Source of the DNA: Anisakis pegreffii
Taxonomy: Eukaryota > Nematoda > Chromadorea > Rhabditida > Anisakidae
Length of the DNA: 64,000 bases
Reading direction: 5' to 3'
Assembly: GCA_035041965.1 (NCBI GenBank)
Contig: JAPYMA010000199.1
Coordinates: 32,245-96,244, forward strand
The position numbers and the translations under genes are program-made. The notes under the pieces were generated by a model, which did no database searches, had not been told where the DNA came from, and saw only the letters and a list, made by a program, of their open reading frames with translations. Positions 1 through 12,312 of this stretch are shown here, piece after piece. Within the stretch, counting starts at the first letter, position 1; each line of letters begins with the position of its first letter.

Positions 1-1975
1 TAGGCTGGAGAAACATCGGTATAAAGCAAGCCACAGGCGCGAATATATTTGACAATGTTAGTCCAAGATGGTATGTGGCCTGAAATTTATTCAATTCACT
101 GTAAAAATAAAACTGTCCTGTACAATTCACTAGATAAAATGAAACATCTTTAATATTTCCACAACACAAGCCACGAACCTGAGAGTACGGAATCGCCGCA
201 AAACTCTGAATGCTCGGTATGATTCCGTTCATCTGTGCATTCACCAGTGCCATCAGAAACAACAAATAACCATAACGCATCTTACTCACCCCATTCACCC
301 GCTCCTCTTCATGACTCATATCCGCATATCGCTGTAACCAAGCAGATAATTCATCTCTCATTGCGTTTTACAATCCATTATTTTACACAGCTAACACCCG
401 CTCTGCGAATCCATGTGTAAAGAACTCAAAAAAGAGAAAGGAAAATTTTTCACGAAGAACACAGGAGAATTCAAAAAATTTTGATTTTTTGGATCTGTTA
501 TGAATTTGCCAAACCCCCTCATTACCATTTCACAATACTAACCAATTCAAACAGCCATTTGGAATTGTTCAAATAGCTGAACCCCTATTGCTTCGACAAT
601 TTCCATAATTCTTACTGATAATTCTCACTGCTCAAGAACGAGCAGCTTTCTGCTAGCTGAATCTAAACGAATCAAGAAATGTAATCGAGCACTACTTTTT
701 GACGTACATGCAATGGACTTGTTTCATCCACTGGCAATTCTGCATTACTGCGATTCTTTGGCTCTCTTTTCGTGCTTTCAGATGCTATATTCGACCATCT
801 CAGCAACACGAACGATACTGTGCACAGTACCAACCAGACGAACATCACCAAATTGTATTCACGAATCCCAAACCGAACCGGAATCTTCTCACGTGTCATC
901 GTTCCATTCACCATCACACATTCATCACTCGATCCTGACTCATTCATTTACTCACTCATTCACCTACTCCGTTAATTACCACTGCATTTATGTCGTCAGT
1001 TCCACATATTTAATAGAACCTCTGCTTCCGCTCTTCAATCTCATCCCAACACTGGGGAATTCGAGCATTGATACAAAAGAAAGTTACTTGGCAATAAGTA
1101 TAAGTACCTTGTGCGATGGACACCAAACTCGGGAAAAGAGCACTCAAACCCATTCCGACAAAATACGCAGTGAAGTAAGTGGGATGAAAAGTTGACATAT
1201 ATGGCATAAACAACACATTCGATGTAGCATTCACTAAGGCCATTCCTGAAATTGCGAATAGCTAGTTCACGCACCTGAACATTATCAACGATATTAGAGA
1301 TCGTAACTGCATAACTCAGTCAGATTTCGTTCATGACGATGATAAGTATCGAGATGTACGAAATGATACAGTCTCAGTAATATAAATTATTTGCAAAATA
1401 TTACAAAAATAAAGAGACAAACCGAACAATAAGATGACGAGAGCCACAGAATGTTGCTGACCAAACACGAAATAGGTGACATTCCAAAAGAACGCCAGAA
1501 GTGCCGTACATACGCAACAAAATACTAACAACGCAAGAATGGCTGGTGCAGTTGGCACATTAACTTTTGTGCATTTATGCAGTATGCTGTAGATTAGAGG
1601 ACCTATACACGCAATCTGCAAAACCATCCTCATCATTCGCTTTATCAAACATAGCCCAGCCCAACCGGTAAGGTCTTGGAGTGCAACTCAGCGGTTCTAG
1701 GTCTGAAATTTCAGTTTCTCAGTAAAGAGAATGTTGCCAATCCTATGTTCAGCGTATATAGCATCACTCGACTCACGTTGGGACATAAAATGATGAAAAA
1801 ATTGACAGATTAGAGCGGAAACCTGCACGACAGCAGCCAAATACGACGGAAGACTCCAACCCTCTGGCAAACGGTCGGTGAGAAGCGGTAGTTCCATCCA
1901 TACGGAATTCGTGCTCAGCCATGAACTCGACCCGAACAGCGCCACTAAAACGTAAACAATCACTCTGATGGCCAT
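1..1975 (-). CDS. Riboflavin transporter (SLC52A/RFT family), 3' end cut by window edge
   Basis: This is a plasma-membrane riboflavin uptake carrier; C. elegans rft-1 and rft-2 are its nematode relatives. Exons on the minus strand are 1975-1823, 1615-1423, 1245-1108, 934-708, 331-179 and 79 to beyond position 1, and all phases fit. Exon 1 gives an N-terminal membrane helix followed by the family signature MELPLLTDRLPEGWSLPSYL. Later exons carry VVQIACIGPLIY, FMPYMSTFHPTYFTAYFVGMGLSALF-type helices, SIAQG and a C-terminal helix block ending PYSQ/ATYHLGLTLSNIFAP. A TATATTTCAG acceptor at 2025-2030 lies 50 bp before the ATG and could be a cis 5'UTR intron end or a spliced-leader site. The last residues lie outside the window. 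Family identity is secure from remembered SLC52 similarity; the paralogue is not resolved. The exact end of exon 4 is the least certain border. Confidence 0.88.
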
Positions 1976-2023
1976 CGCTTAGCCTCTCACCCACAACAAT
2001 TTCGAACGTACCGCCGAATCACA

Positions 2024-2600
2024 CCTGAAATATAACATATCACTGGGCAAAACTTGATTCGAATAGAACGTCAATAATTCGAATCGCGCTTCACAACGAA
2101 ATCGACATCAGCTACCAACAACAACCAATTTGTAACATTCACGCAAACAAAGTGCATCAGAGAGACAGATCGATCCACTTCTATTTTTAGAAGTACGTTG
2201 AAACTGAAATTGAAATTTCGAGTTAAGATAAGGTTCAACGAGAATGCCTGCAATTAAATAGAAGCCTAATCGTAAGACTGAGAATTTAGACTGAAAGTTT
2301 AAGTCAGAAACTCGAAGTGTGCCTTCTTGAATAGCAATGAAACGATGCAACAATGAACAAATTAATTCATTTATTCAATCTACAAAAACGGGTGACTTTT
2401 AGGGTGAGTGAAATTTACTAAACCTGCCAGGACAAGAATCAATCTGTAAAGTACAGCCCGAAACAAAACTCACCCGACATCGCTCATTTACCGTATCCTT
2501 GACAGAATCAATTCACAATTATTGACAATCAAAAACCATTGATAAAGAAGTGATTATTTTGTCTTTTGATTGCCTGAAAATAAACAGTTCTGATTGAGAA
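2024..2600. other. Intergenic, upstream of the riboflavin transporter
   Basis: AT-rich sequence with no supported exon on either strand. It presumably holds the promoter and 5'UTR of the transporter. The only signal I trust is the TTTCAG acceptor at about 2025-2030. Confidence 0.5.
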
Positions 2601-3959
2601 TTCATGAAGAAATACTGTTGCACTAGAGCGGTTACCAATTCAAGAGACCGCTAGTCTCAGGTTTGCCTACAAACCTAGCACTCTGCGAACACCATTCGAT
2701 CCAGTGGAACCTGTACATTAAGGGAAACACACATATTGCCGAAGAGTTCTGCCTACATGGGGAGATACAGCTAGTTTCTTAAATCTACCTCACATAGCGC
2801 AGTCAAGCTCATTCACATACCGTATCTTCTGGATTATGAGGAGTACTTTAAAGCCTTCAATTTCCTCGAAAACCCACAGCGATTACTTCTGGTTACTGAC
2901 CTCGAAGCAGTTTCGCATGTTACTTGGCGCTGCGCAAAGGTTTATAAGTGCATTATTTTGAATATGCTCATTAACGTTGAAAGAATGTTAAGAGTTGAGA
3001 TATCTTCAAGAAAATAGCTATATCTCCTCAAGAAAGCAAAATTACTCGTCCAAGAATATGTTTTATTGAATCTAGAGATTCCTCTGGATCGACTGGTATA
3101 CAAACATTCATATGTTTCTGGGCAAACCTGAGGATACGGTATGCTCGAAGATGGCAAACCGTATATCATTGAGAAAACAGCTATATCTCCTCAAGAAAGC
3201 AAAATCACTCGGCAAAATTCACATTTTTCTGAAAGCAGAGATTCTGAGCAATCGAACGCTGCAAAGAAATCCATATGTTACCGTGCAAACCTGAGGAGAT
3301 ATAGGCATTTTATTGAAACTAACTCGGGTATCACCTTCGAGACTATCGTAAGCTCAAGTTTGCCCACTAACAGATGAATTTTTTGCATCAGTCGATCCAG
3401 CTGGATCTCCTCATTCAGAAAAACATACTTTGAAGAGCGATTCTGCTTTCCTGAGGAGCTATAGCCATTTACGTAGATCCATCTCAATTGATCACTATAG
3501 AGCAATTAATACGTTCATATTAGCAATAGGCGGTTTGCGATCATCGAGCTAACCGTCTTCTCAGGTTTGCCCGGAAACATACAAATTTCTTTTCACCGTT
3601 CGATCCAGCAGATCCTCTAGATTCAGAATATTAGAAATGTTGCTGAGCTGCTTGGCTTAGTTGAGGAGGTATAGGCATTACATTAATACTATCTCGGATG
3701 CCACCTTCAAGGCTACCGTAAGCTCAAGTTTGCACAATAACATAAGAACTTTTTTGCATCAGTCGATCCAGCTGGATTTTCTCACTCAGAGAAACGTATA
3801 TTTTGTCGAGTGATTTTACTTTCCTGAGGTGGTGTAGCCATTTTCTGGAGATATATCTCAATTTAGCAGCGCAGTCGCGCTCATTCATGCAAATTGATCA
3901 CTATAGAGCAATCAATACGTTCATATTAGCAATAGGCGGATTGCGATCTACGATTATGC

Positions 3960-4440
3960 TTCAAAACCGATTGGAATGGGATTTGGGGTCATAACACAAG
4001 AAGGACTGCATATAGAGAGCTGATTCGTGTTTTGTCGTATTTAGGGCCTCATTCCAGTTCGATTGGTATGAAGTTTGTGAAATTTGCGAAAAATGACTCC
4101 ATTGGCCGAAAATCCTGAAATGACGATTTTTGCGGTTTTTAGGGTCTCGAAAGGCGGGTTTCCGTTGGTCGACCGAAATAATTCTTGAAACATTCATACT
4201 CAGATTGTGAAGATCACCTCAACGCCGTTTAGATCGTCTAGAAATGTCAATCCGGAGCTGCGATATGATACTTCGAAAATCCCGATTTTGAGATCGTTGG
4301 GGTTATGATCAAGGTTTTTTTCGCGGAAAATTTTTTTGTTCCTTTTTCGATAATTTTGGTACCAATCGACTCGACTTGTCAAATGGATCATGAAAATAAC
4401 AAATATATGGCATTTCGAGAGACTTGAGGCAAGAAAAATG
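3960..4440 (+). repeat. Interspersed repeat, copy 1 (inverted relatives near 59.3-60.0 kb)
   Basis: The segment contains GGCCGAAAATCCTGAAATGA followed by a run near CGATTTTTGCGG, then a stretch ending in CTTTTTCGATAATTTTGG. Reverse complements of the same blocks, in the same order, occur at about 59340-59690, and part again at about 59880-60040. There is no coding potential that I can support. It looks like an old, diverged dispersed element. Confidence 0.7.
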
Positions 4441-5337
4441 CCTCCAGATCAAGCATTAGGGTACTCTTAACGCACTGAGGGTCGCAGGTTCAATTCCAGT
4501 TAGCGTCAACACTTTTTGCCACATGTGATCAGTAAACTAAATATACTCTGTTCAGCTCATCAATAAGTTCGAATTTTCCTGAAGGCACCTTCATCATACT
4601 GCGATGAAAGAGGTCACGAACTAGAAGAAAAGTGTATCAATAGCTGATTTTATGAAGGTTCCTTATTATGGGAATCTACAGATGAGGTACCACATTCAGG
4701 CCTCCAGTATGCTCAGATTTGTCCAGTAAGGATATTATTTCTTGACATAGCCGGATAGTAGAGATTCTCAGCTTTCAGAACAATAGCGCAGTCGCGCTCA
4801 TTCACACAAACTGATCACTATAGAGCAATCAATATGATCATATTAGCGTTTGGCGGATTACGATCTTCGAGCTAACCGTCTTCGCACGATTGCCCGAAAA
4901 CATGCAAATATTGTTTTTCCGTTCGGTTCCCCAGGGCCTCTAGATAGAGAATAGTTTAAATTATACTGAGAAATTTGGCCTACTTGAGGAGATATAAGCA
5001 TTTTATTAATAAAATCTCGGTTGGCACATTCAAGGCTACAATAAGCTCAAGTTTGGCAACTAACATATGAATTTTTTGCATCATTCTATGCAACTGGATC
5101 TCTACATTCAGAAATACATATATTTTGCCGAGCGATTCTGCCTTCCTAAGGAGATATAGCAAATTACTTAGGTTACAATTAGTGTGCTCGATCGATTGTT
5201 GTGAATAAATTGATGTTACTGGTCAAAGATGAGGGTACAGTAGGCTTGAATGTGCTAACCCACATAGCATTACAAAAATTCTTATATCTCCCCGAGGAGT
5301 GAGAATTTTCACGCAGTTTTGTCACCGTTAGAAAGAA

Positions 5338-7700
5338 GAGATTCTGCTCAATCGAACGTTTTATAAATTGTGATATGTTCCCGAGCAAAGCTGAGAAGGC
5401 GGTGAGCTTGAATACATCGAACTGAAATTTCTATAGTTATGTAGAGCCTCTCAATTGATCTATAGTGATCACACGGGAATGTGAATGAGCGACTCAGCGC
5501 TAGTTATGATAGCTTTAAAAAAAATAGCTAGATCTCCTCAAGTAAGCAAAATCGCTCGACAAAATATATGATTTTCTTTATCCAGAGATTCTGCTTGATC
5601 GATTGGTGTGAAGAAGTTGATATGTTGCTGGTCAAAGCTGAGGGTACGGTAGGCTTGAATGTCTTTAACCGAATAACATCACAAAAATTAATATATCTCC
5701 TCGAAAACTGGAAATTTTCAAGCCAGCATTTCACCCATAGAAAGAAGAGATTCTGCTCAATCGAACGTTCCATAAATTGTGATATGTTTCCGGGCAAAGC
5801 TGAGAAGACAGTGAGCTTGAATACATCATCAAACCCAAATTTCCATTAATTAGGATCACAAAAATTCTTATGTCTCCCCGAGGAGTGAGAATTTTCAAGC
5901 CAGCATTTCACTTTGGAAAAAGAGATTCTGCTCAATCGAACATTGTATAAATTGTGATATGTTTCCAGGCAAAGCTGAGAAGACAGTGAGCTTGAAAACA
6001 TCATCCAACTCAAATTTCCATTATGTAGGATCACCAAAATTCCTATATCTCCCCGAGGAGTGAGAATTTTCACGCAGTTTTTTCACCCTTAGAAAGAAGA
6101 TATTCTGCTCAATCGAACATTGTATAAATTGTGATATGTTTCCAGGCAAAGCTGAGAAGACAGTGAGCTTGAAAACATCATCCAACTCAAATTTCCATTA
6201 TGTAGGATCACCAAAATTCCTATATCTCCCCGAGGAGTGAGAATTTTCACACAGTTTTTTCACCCTTAGAAAGAAGAGATTCTGCTCAATCGAACATTGT
6301 ATAAATTGTGATAAGTTTCCAGGCAAAGCTGAGAAGACAGTGAGCTTGAATACATCATCAAACTCAAATTTCTATTAATTAGGATCACATAAATTCCTAT
6401 ATCTCCCCGAAAAGTCAGACTTTTCACGCAGTTTTCTCACCATTAGAAAGAAGAGATTCTGCTCAATCGAACGTTTCATAAATTGTGATATGTTCCCGAG
6501 CAAAGCTGAGAAGACAGTGAGCTTGAATACATCAAACTGAAATTTCTATAGTTATGTATAGCCTCTATTAACCTATAGTGGTCAAACGGGAATGTGAATG
6601 AGCAACTCAGCGCTAGTTGAGGTAGCTTTAAAAAAATAGCTAGATCTCCTCAACAAAGCAGAATCGCTCGGCAAAATATATGATTTTCTTTATCCAGAGA
6701 TTCTGCTTGATCGACTGGTGTGAAGATATGGATATGTTACTGGTCAAAGCTGAGGGTACGGTAGGCTTGAATGTCTTTAACCGAATAACATCACAAAAAC
6801 TAATATATCTCTTCGCAAACTGGAAATTTTAAAGCCGTCGTTTCACCGTTAGAAAGAAGATATTCTGGTTAATCGAACGGTGTATAAACTGTGATATGTT
6901 TCCGGGCAAAGCTGAGAAGACAGTGAGCTTGAATACATCATCAAACTCAAATTTCTATTAATTAGGATCACAAAAATTCCTATATCTCCCCGAGGAGTGA
7001 GAATTTTCACGCAGCTTTTTCACACTTAGAAAGAGGGGATTCTGCTCAATCTAACGGTGTATAAATTGTGCTATGTTTCCGGGCAAAGCTGAGAAGACGG
7101 TGAGCTTGAATACATCAAACTGAAATTTCTATAGTTATGTATAGCCTCTATTGACCTATAGTGGTCAAACGGGAATGTGAATGAGCAACTCAGCTCTAGT
7201 TGAGGTAGCTTTAAAAAAATAGCTAGATCTGCTCAACAAAGCAGAATCGCTCGGTAAAATATATGATTTTCTTTATCCAGAGATTCTGCTCGATCGATTG
7301 GTGTGAAGGAATTGATATGTTACTGGTCAAAGCTGAGGGTACGGTAGGCTTGAATCTCTTTACCCGAATAGCATCACAAAAATTGATACATCTCCTCGCA
7401 ATGTGGAAATTTTCAAGCCATAATTACATTATTAGAAAGAAGAGATTCTGCTCGATCGAGCGGTGTATAAATCATGATATGTTTCCGGGCAAAGCTGAGA
7501 AGACGGTGTGCTTGAGTACATCAAACTCAAATTTCAATAGTTATGTACAGCCTCTATTGATCTATAGTGATCATACGGGAATGTGAATGAGCGACTCAGC
7601 GCTAGTTCAGACAGCTTTAAAAAAATAGCTACATCTCCTCAACAAAGCAAAATCATACGGCCGAAGGTATGTTTTTCTGAATCTAGAGATTCCGCTGGAT
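5338..7700 (+). repeat. Higher-order tandem array with ~177-bp monomers
   Basis: The landmark GAGATTCTGCTC (and variants) occurs at about 5338, 5585, 5747, 5922, 6099, 6276, 6453, 6697, 6859, 7037, 7280, 7442 and 7685. Spacings are 247, 162, 175, 177, 177, 177, 244, 162, 178, 243, 162 and 243. This resolves into three higher-order units, each opening with a TTTAAAAAAATAGCTAGATC-like segment: A-B-C-C-C-C, A-B-C and A-B. The C monomer is about 177 bp. Adjacent C monomers look very similar; the A and B parts are more diverged. Coordinates were counted by hand and may be off by one or two bases. Confidence 0.85.
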
Positions 7701-7899
7701 CGATTGCTGTACAAATATTCACATGTTACTGGGCAAACTTGAGGATACGGTATGCTCGAAGATGGCAAACCGTATATCATTGAGAAAATAGCTATATCTT
7801 CTCATCTAATGATAATTGCTACTGCAGAGAATCCGCTGGATAGAAGGATGCGAAAAATTTCATATGTTACTGCGTAAACCTAGGGTACGGTTATCTTGA

Positions 7900-9179
7900 A
7901 GATTTTAATTTGAATAAAGCTATAGTAACGCGTTTGTGTTGTTCTGTTTTTTTTGTGTATGTTATAGCGCGTTTGCGCTTGTTGCTGATTGAGCCTCATG
8001 AAGGTAGTGGAAGAGCTCGAGAAGCATGATACACACGATGGCGAGAGCAGCCGACTGACCGATGTTTTTATCGGTTCGAGTGATGAAACCTTCGGACTGA
8101 TAAAAAACTCTGAAAGATTGATGCTTGAGGACAATAAATGAATGACAGCGTTGTCGAGATCATGCTTTTACAAACCTGCGGTTGCCAAAGTACTGTTATT
8201 TCTTATTATTCCAATTTGCATTAAAATGAATTGCAAATAAACATAATATCTCTGCATGATTGCATCATCGGCTGTTCATCGAATAGCATTTCCTGATCAA
8301 ACACCAAATTCGGAATCAGCCCACTCCAGGTAATTCGGTTGTGTTTTTACTCATGTTATTTTGTTTATATGGAAATGTTATCTTTCTCTTATCTCTTATT
8401 AATTCACCACATCAATTCAACGTATCGAATGTGCAAGTAAGTGAATGTCTTGCCTTACTCATTACATCTGATTGATAGAGTCAACCTTGTTTCATTCTAT
8501 TCACCTATGTGCAGTGGATGAACACATGTATTCCTTTACTTGATTGCAATCTATGTTCTTATCATTGCTCGTGTGACATTTCTCATTCAGTTCACAACCA
8601 ACTCAGTTATTTAGCTCTGCAAATTTTCTGTGTTCTAGTCATAATTCAAACAAACCAAACAGAGATCAGAAGTCATCCAATTTTTATTAGATCATTGTAG
8701 AATTTGCATTTTCATCGGTGATTCACACAAAATTTAAGAACTGAAAAAGATACAATATCAATTCATGCGCGGATTATCAATAAATAAATGAATATCAACA
8801 ACATTAAGAGCGCTCACAAAAGTATTCTCACCAGTGAATGATAATCAGAATATATTCCTAACAATCGAATCTCCGATGCCGTTCATTTAAATCTGGAACG
8901 AGCACAAAACTCCACATATACACAGAAGGCTAATAACAATAAATCCGGAAGGCGTTCGACCAATGAGTTCACGAGTCTGTCCGCCACTGAGGCAGATTTG
9001 TATCAGGCTATATAATGTAAGTTAAGTGATGTTGCTCAGTTTGTGATCAGCGCGTTGACTTTATATATATAAGACTAACAAAGAGTTAACAGGGCATGCG
9101 ATTACATTCAACGATAAACACAAATAATGTTCGTTTAAGCTATAAAAACGAAACTATATCCGAATGGCAGTTCGAAGTT
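7900..9179. other. Intergenic region downstream of card.-synthase gene
   Basis: No supported gene was found on either strand. The region is AT-rich, with short unrelated ORFs only. It would include the 3'UTR of the minus-strand cardiolipin synthase gene that ends at 9180. Confidence 0.45.
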
Positions 9180-11430
9180 TCACACACGTTTCATACGATC
9201 CATCGCAGCGTATTGCATTCCCGAGAAGACAGTCGTCGCACCGGTGGCAAAGCTGAAAGCAAACAAATCATCTCTCAATAAACCTTGAGTAATTGTGAAC
9301 GTAAGGTATATGTTAACAATTGGATTTGATTATCTCAACTGAATGATAGCGAAAAATCGTGCAATATCTTTTCAGTGCAATCGAAGATTTTCAGATGATA
9401 TGCGTGTGTACACATGACAGAAGCGAATCGGCAAGGTATTTCTTTGAATGTAAAAGGTGAATGGTCGTTTGACAGCACATCGCTACCAGTCAGCACAACA
9501 CTTCGAAAGTAACAGCCAAAACAACTGAGAACTCGAAAAGAACTGACCATAAAGCTGTCAGGTATGGATGACCAACAAAACCGAAGACTGGTGAAGCGAG
9601 ACTGCACGCCACCAGAGAGAGTTGTAACGCGGTGTTCACCTTCAATCAGAATCATTTGTTGACTGCACTACGCAATCCCGTTCTCATCTTTCAACACTGC
9701 TTCACTTCATTTTCTCGTGAAAGACACGATGGGCTTCCTATCGAATAAAGCACAACGTAGAAGAGCATCGACCAACCTTACTGACCATCGTAGGTGCCAC
9801 TTTCACTGGAGATACGGAAGGGTCGAAATAGCGTTTCAGTGTGATCGGAGGCACTAACAATCGGTATCGTTTCACAAAACCACCCGTTATGAGACATATG
9901 TCACGTGAGATTACGATGATTGTTAGTAAAACTGCAATCAACATTCAAATGAGAAATATACAAATTGGACGAATAATTTCTTTTCAATACAAGCTCCGGT
10001 ATCAGAGCAGACTCTTGACATGTGGGCTGAAGTTTGGTTGATGTCTACACAGGTTTTGTCTAAGGCTTTCATTCAGCTTTTGCCTTTTTGTGAATATTAA
10101 AAAGCGGTCTTTATGGGAACGGATAAGATCAACGAAACGAAATCTAGTCGATAGGTGCAAAACGAACGTGGAATAAGGTTGACATAAGTGAGCGTTATGA
10201 AGAGTGTACTCACAAGCAATTTATCGGCAACTGGGTCGAGTACACTACCCAACAGTGAACTCTGACCTTTTACGTGCCGCGCTATCAAACCATCCAACTG
10301 CAATCTGTCGTTATTCTATTTCATTTCGATCAGAGATAGAACATTTCTGGTGAAAAAAAAAGAAAGAAGATGAGTGTGAAAAAAATCGAAATATATTCAG
10401 CAATTGTCAATAATTCATGCGACCCAACTAGAGTTGTGTGCGAATAGTTGTTCAAACCGTAAATTGAAACGTGTCCATCGCAAACGAAAGAGTGCTTAAA
10501 CATGAAGAAGATAATATAAAATGAGCACCCACCAAGTCTGTAATACCAGCAATTGAAAGCAAATAAAGACCGACAGTGAAATACTCCTCCACAACCAAAT
10601 ATCCAATTACTGGTGTTAAAGCAATTCTGCAAATAAACCTCTTCGTTCAGCACTTTTATAATGCTCATTTGAAATCCACAATAAACAGAGATGATTGCGT
10701 CGAGCAAGGTTACTAATATTTTAAAAATTATACAAACTACAATCAAAACAATTTCATCGTTACAAAATATTTTGTCCGCCAAACAACTCTTATGCAATAA
10801 AGGATGGAAGAGGAATAAATTCTGACCGCACACTCCTTCGGATTATTACCGACGACCACCTTAAAGAAATAATCGAAGGAACTTGCCTAAGCATGCAAAG
10901 ACCGTTGGGTACAGTCAACAAATTGTCGCGAAACTGCCTCGTTTGATCGCTTAATTGCTCGCGTAATTTCTTCACATTTCCTTTCAGATAATATTTGGGT
11001 TTACTGCAAACTTATGATTAAACGGTAAGACAGCTGAACGGCATTAATAAGCGATGAACAATGAGATTAAGCAGTGGATGTTACCACATTACTTTCATAA
11101 GAAATGTATAACGGTAAAAGTTGACCAAAACGACAAAGTGAACTCCGAACTTGATAACTTTGAAGTGAAATAAAGAGTGGAACAACAAGAAACATAATAC
11201 TACCTGGAAAAAGATGTTGCACTTGCACTCAGTGCTCGTATATTGGACACACCAATGTTTCTGCCTATAACCGATTGTGACTCCACTCGATTTATCAAAT
11301 AATGACGAGAGATAGCTCGTCGAAACTGACATAGATCCGCGGTGACTAGTGAATTCATTGAAAGGTCTCGTCGTGCGAATGCCCCAAAGGCATCGGCTGA
11401 GAATCGAAGAAGATGATACCCACAACTCAT
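9180..11430 (-). CDS. crls-1: Cardiolipin synthase, mitochondrial (CDP-alcohol phosphatidyltransferase)
   Basis: It joins CDP-diacylglycerol and phosphatidylglycerol to make cardiolipin in the mitochondrial inner membrane. Exons: 11430-11204, 11003-10887, 10626-10533, 10297-10168, 9931-9777, 9639-9548, 9252-9180, giving 295 aa with continuous phase. The N-terminus is rich in Arg and Ser and poor in acidic residues, as expected for a targeting peptide. [11 protein letters not shown] opens the enzyme domain. GITDL joins LDGLIARHV, and the next residues include [10 protein letters not shown], together the CDP-alcohol phosphotransferase signature (catalytic Asp residues). VISRDICLI and LKRYFDP follow, and the protein ends [13 protein letters not shown]. 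Matches to remembered human CRLS1 run through every exon. The intron after exon 2 uses a GC donor (AG|GCAAGT). The gene lies downstream of vitellogenin copy 1 in the same orientation. Confidence 0.93.
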
Positions 11431-11859
11431 CGTCCACTTGTTTTAATGATCATATCTGATCTATAATAATGAGTTTGAAAACAGGACGAATCAGGTATGG
11501 TGCCAAGCCCGTATCAGCGACGATCACAAGGCATTGAAGGCATTTCGTGATGACTTTACAACCTCGAATCTCGAAACCTCGAATGATAATTTAAAATAAA
11601 AAATCACATCATAAAGGTAAACCAATGATGTCACGTTCTATTTATCCGAGTAAAGAACTCTGCCAAACGAACGAACTGACACTCCGCCAAAATGGTCAAT
11701 ACAGTAACCCTCAATCGTCAGTTAAGGAAAATATTGAATTTTGCTTTGCATTCACGTATGCTGGGAGGAAATTCACATAATTACCGAAAGCAATGCATAA
11801 AAAGACAATTTGTCGATTTCATTACAGACTGTGACATGGTTGTTCTTTGTGAAGCTAAA
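11431..11859. other. Short intergenic region between vitellogenin copy 1 and cardiolipin synthase
   Basis: It lies between the outer border of the left inverted arm (11860) and the cardiolipin synthase ATG (11430, minus strand). No gene was supported. A plus-strand ORF starting at 11692 has no recognisable domain and runs into the arm. Confidence 0.4.
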
Positions 11860-11904
11860 ATTGTGAAGTGTGAAAATGCAAACAATCGGAATGCTTTCAA
11901 AATA

Positions 11905-11910
11905 TTTATT
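11905..11910 (-). terminator. AATAAA poly(A) signal of vitellogenin copy 1
   Basis: AATAAA on the minus strand, about 400 bp after the stop and 45 bp from the outer arm border. It mirrors 28346-28351. No closer AATAAA was noticed, so the 3'UTR would be long for a nematode. Confidence 0.55.
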
Positions 11911-12312
11911 TGCACATTAAAAATCACTATAAATGCAATCGACATATAACATGATCGATGCGGTACTTTAGCTACACTGTGCATTGGATGGATGAGTGAC
12001 GGATGCATCAAAACAGCTCGATCGTTGAGCTTGAAGCTAGATTAAATACTGATTCTTACAATGCCAAGTGATTCTTATGATGTTAAGAGAAAAATTATGA
12101 GATAAAGCAATATTTGAAACTTTTCGGAATGGGTGGGAATTGAGAAGGTGGAAATGACTTTTCATAAACCTGATAAGTGCCATCAAAATGCAGTCGAATG
12201 AAAGCATCGAATCATGTTCCATTGCGAATGAAATTACTAGAAAAGTGCCCACAAAAGGTGGAATCGGAATTAAATCAGGTCATTAGGACTTTGCATGAAT
12301 CGATGGATGAAT

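Larger units (their letters stand above)
2600..7900. repeat. Repeat-rich block of decayed, related units
   Basis: About 5 kb built from diverged copies of a few motifs. These include AGAGATTCTGCTCGATCGA, a 'gggcaaagctgagaagac' type motif, 'tatatctcctc' type motifs and a block at 3499-3538, 3899-3940 and 4816-4857 (CACTATAGAGCAATCAATAC then an AGCAATAGGCGG-like tail). A 75-bp piece at 3120-3194 recurs almost unchanged at 7731-7804, near the two ends of the block. Short ORFs across it (60-107 codons) are repeats of one another and show no recognisable domain, so I do not call genes. No terminal inverted repeat or transposase was seen. It may be a decayed mobile element family or satellite-like DNA. 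Confidence 0.75.

Noticed and set aside
4440..4520. tRNA-like B-box (GGTTCAATTCC) and surrounding sequence
   Set aside because: The T-stem has a mismatch, and no matching 5' acceptor arm or convincing D-arm was found. At best a degraded tRNA-derived piece of a repeat.
5568..7586. ORFs of 75-107 codons in the tandem array
   Set aside because: They are copies of the same repeat read through by chance; the frames differ between copies and no start context or domain is conserved.
10330..10833. 167-codon minus-strand ORF in the cardiolipin synthase locus
   Set aside because: It runs through two introns and over one exon in the wrong frame; the spliced model explains the exon.
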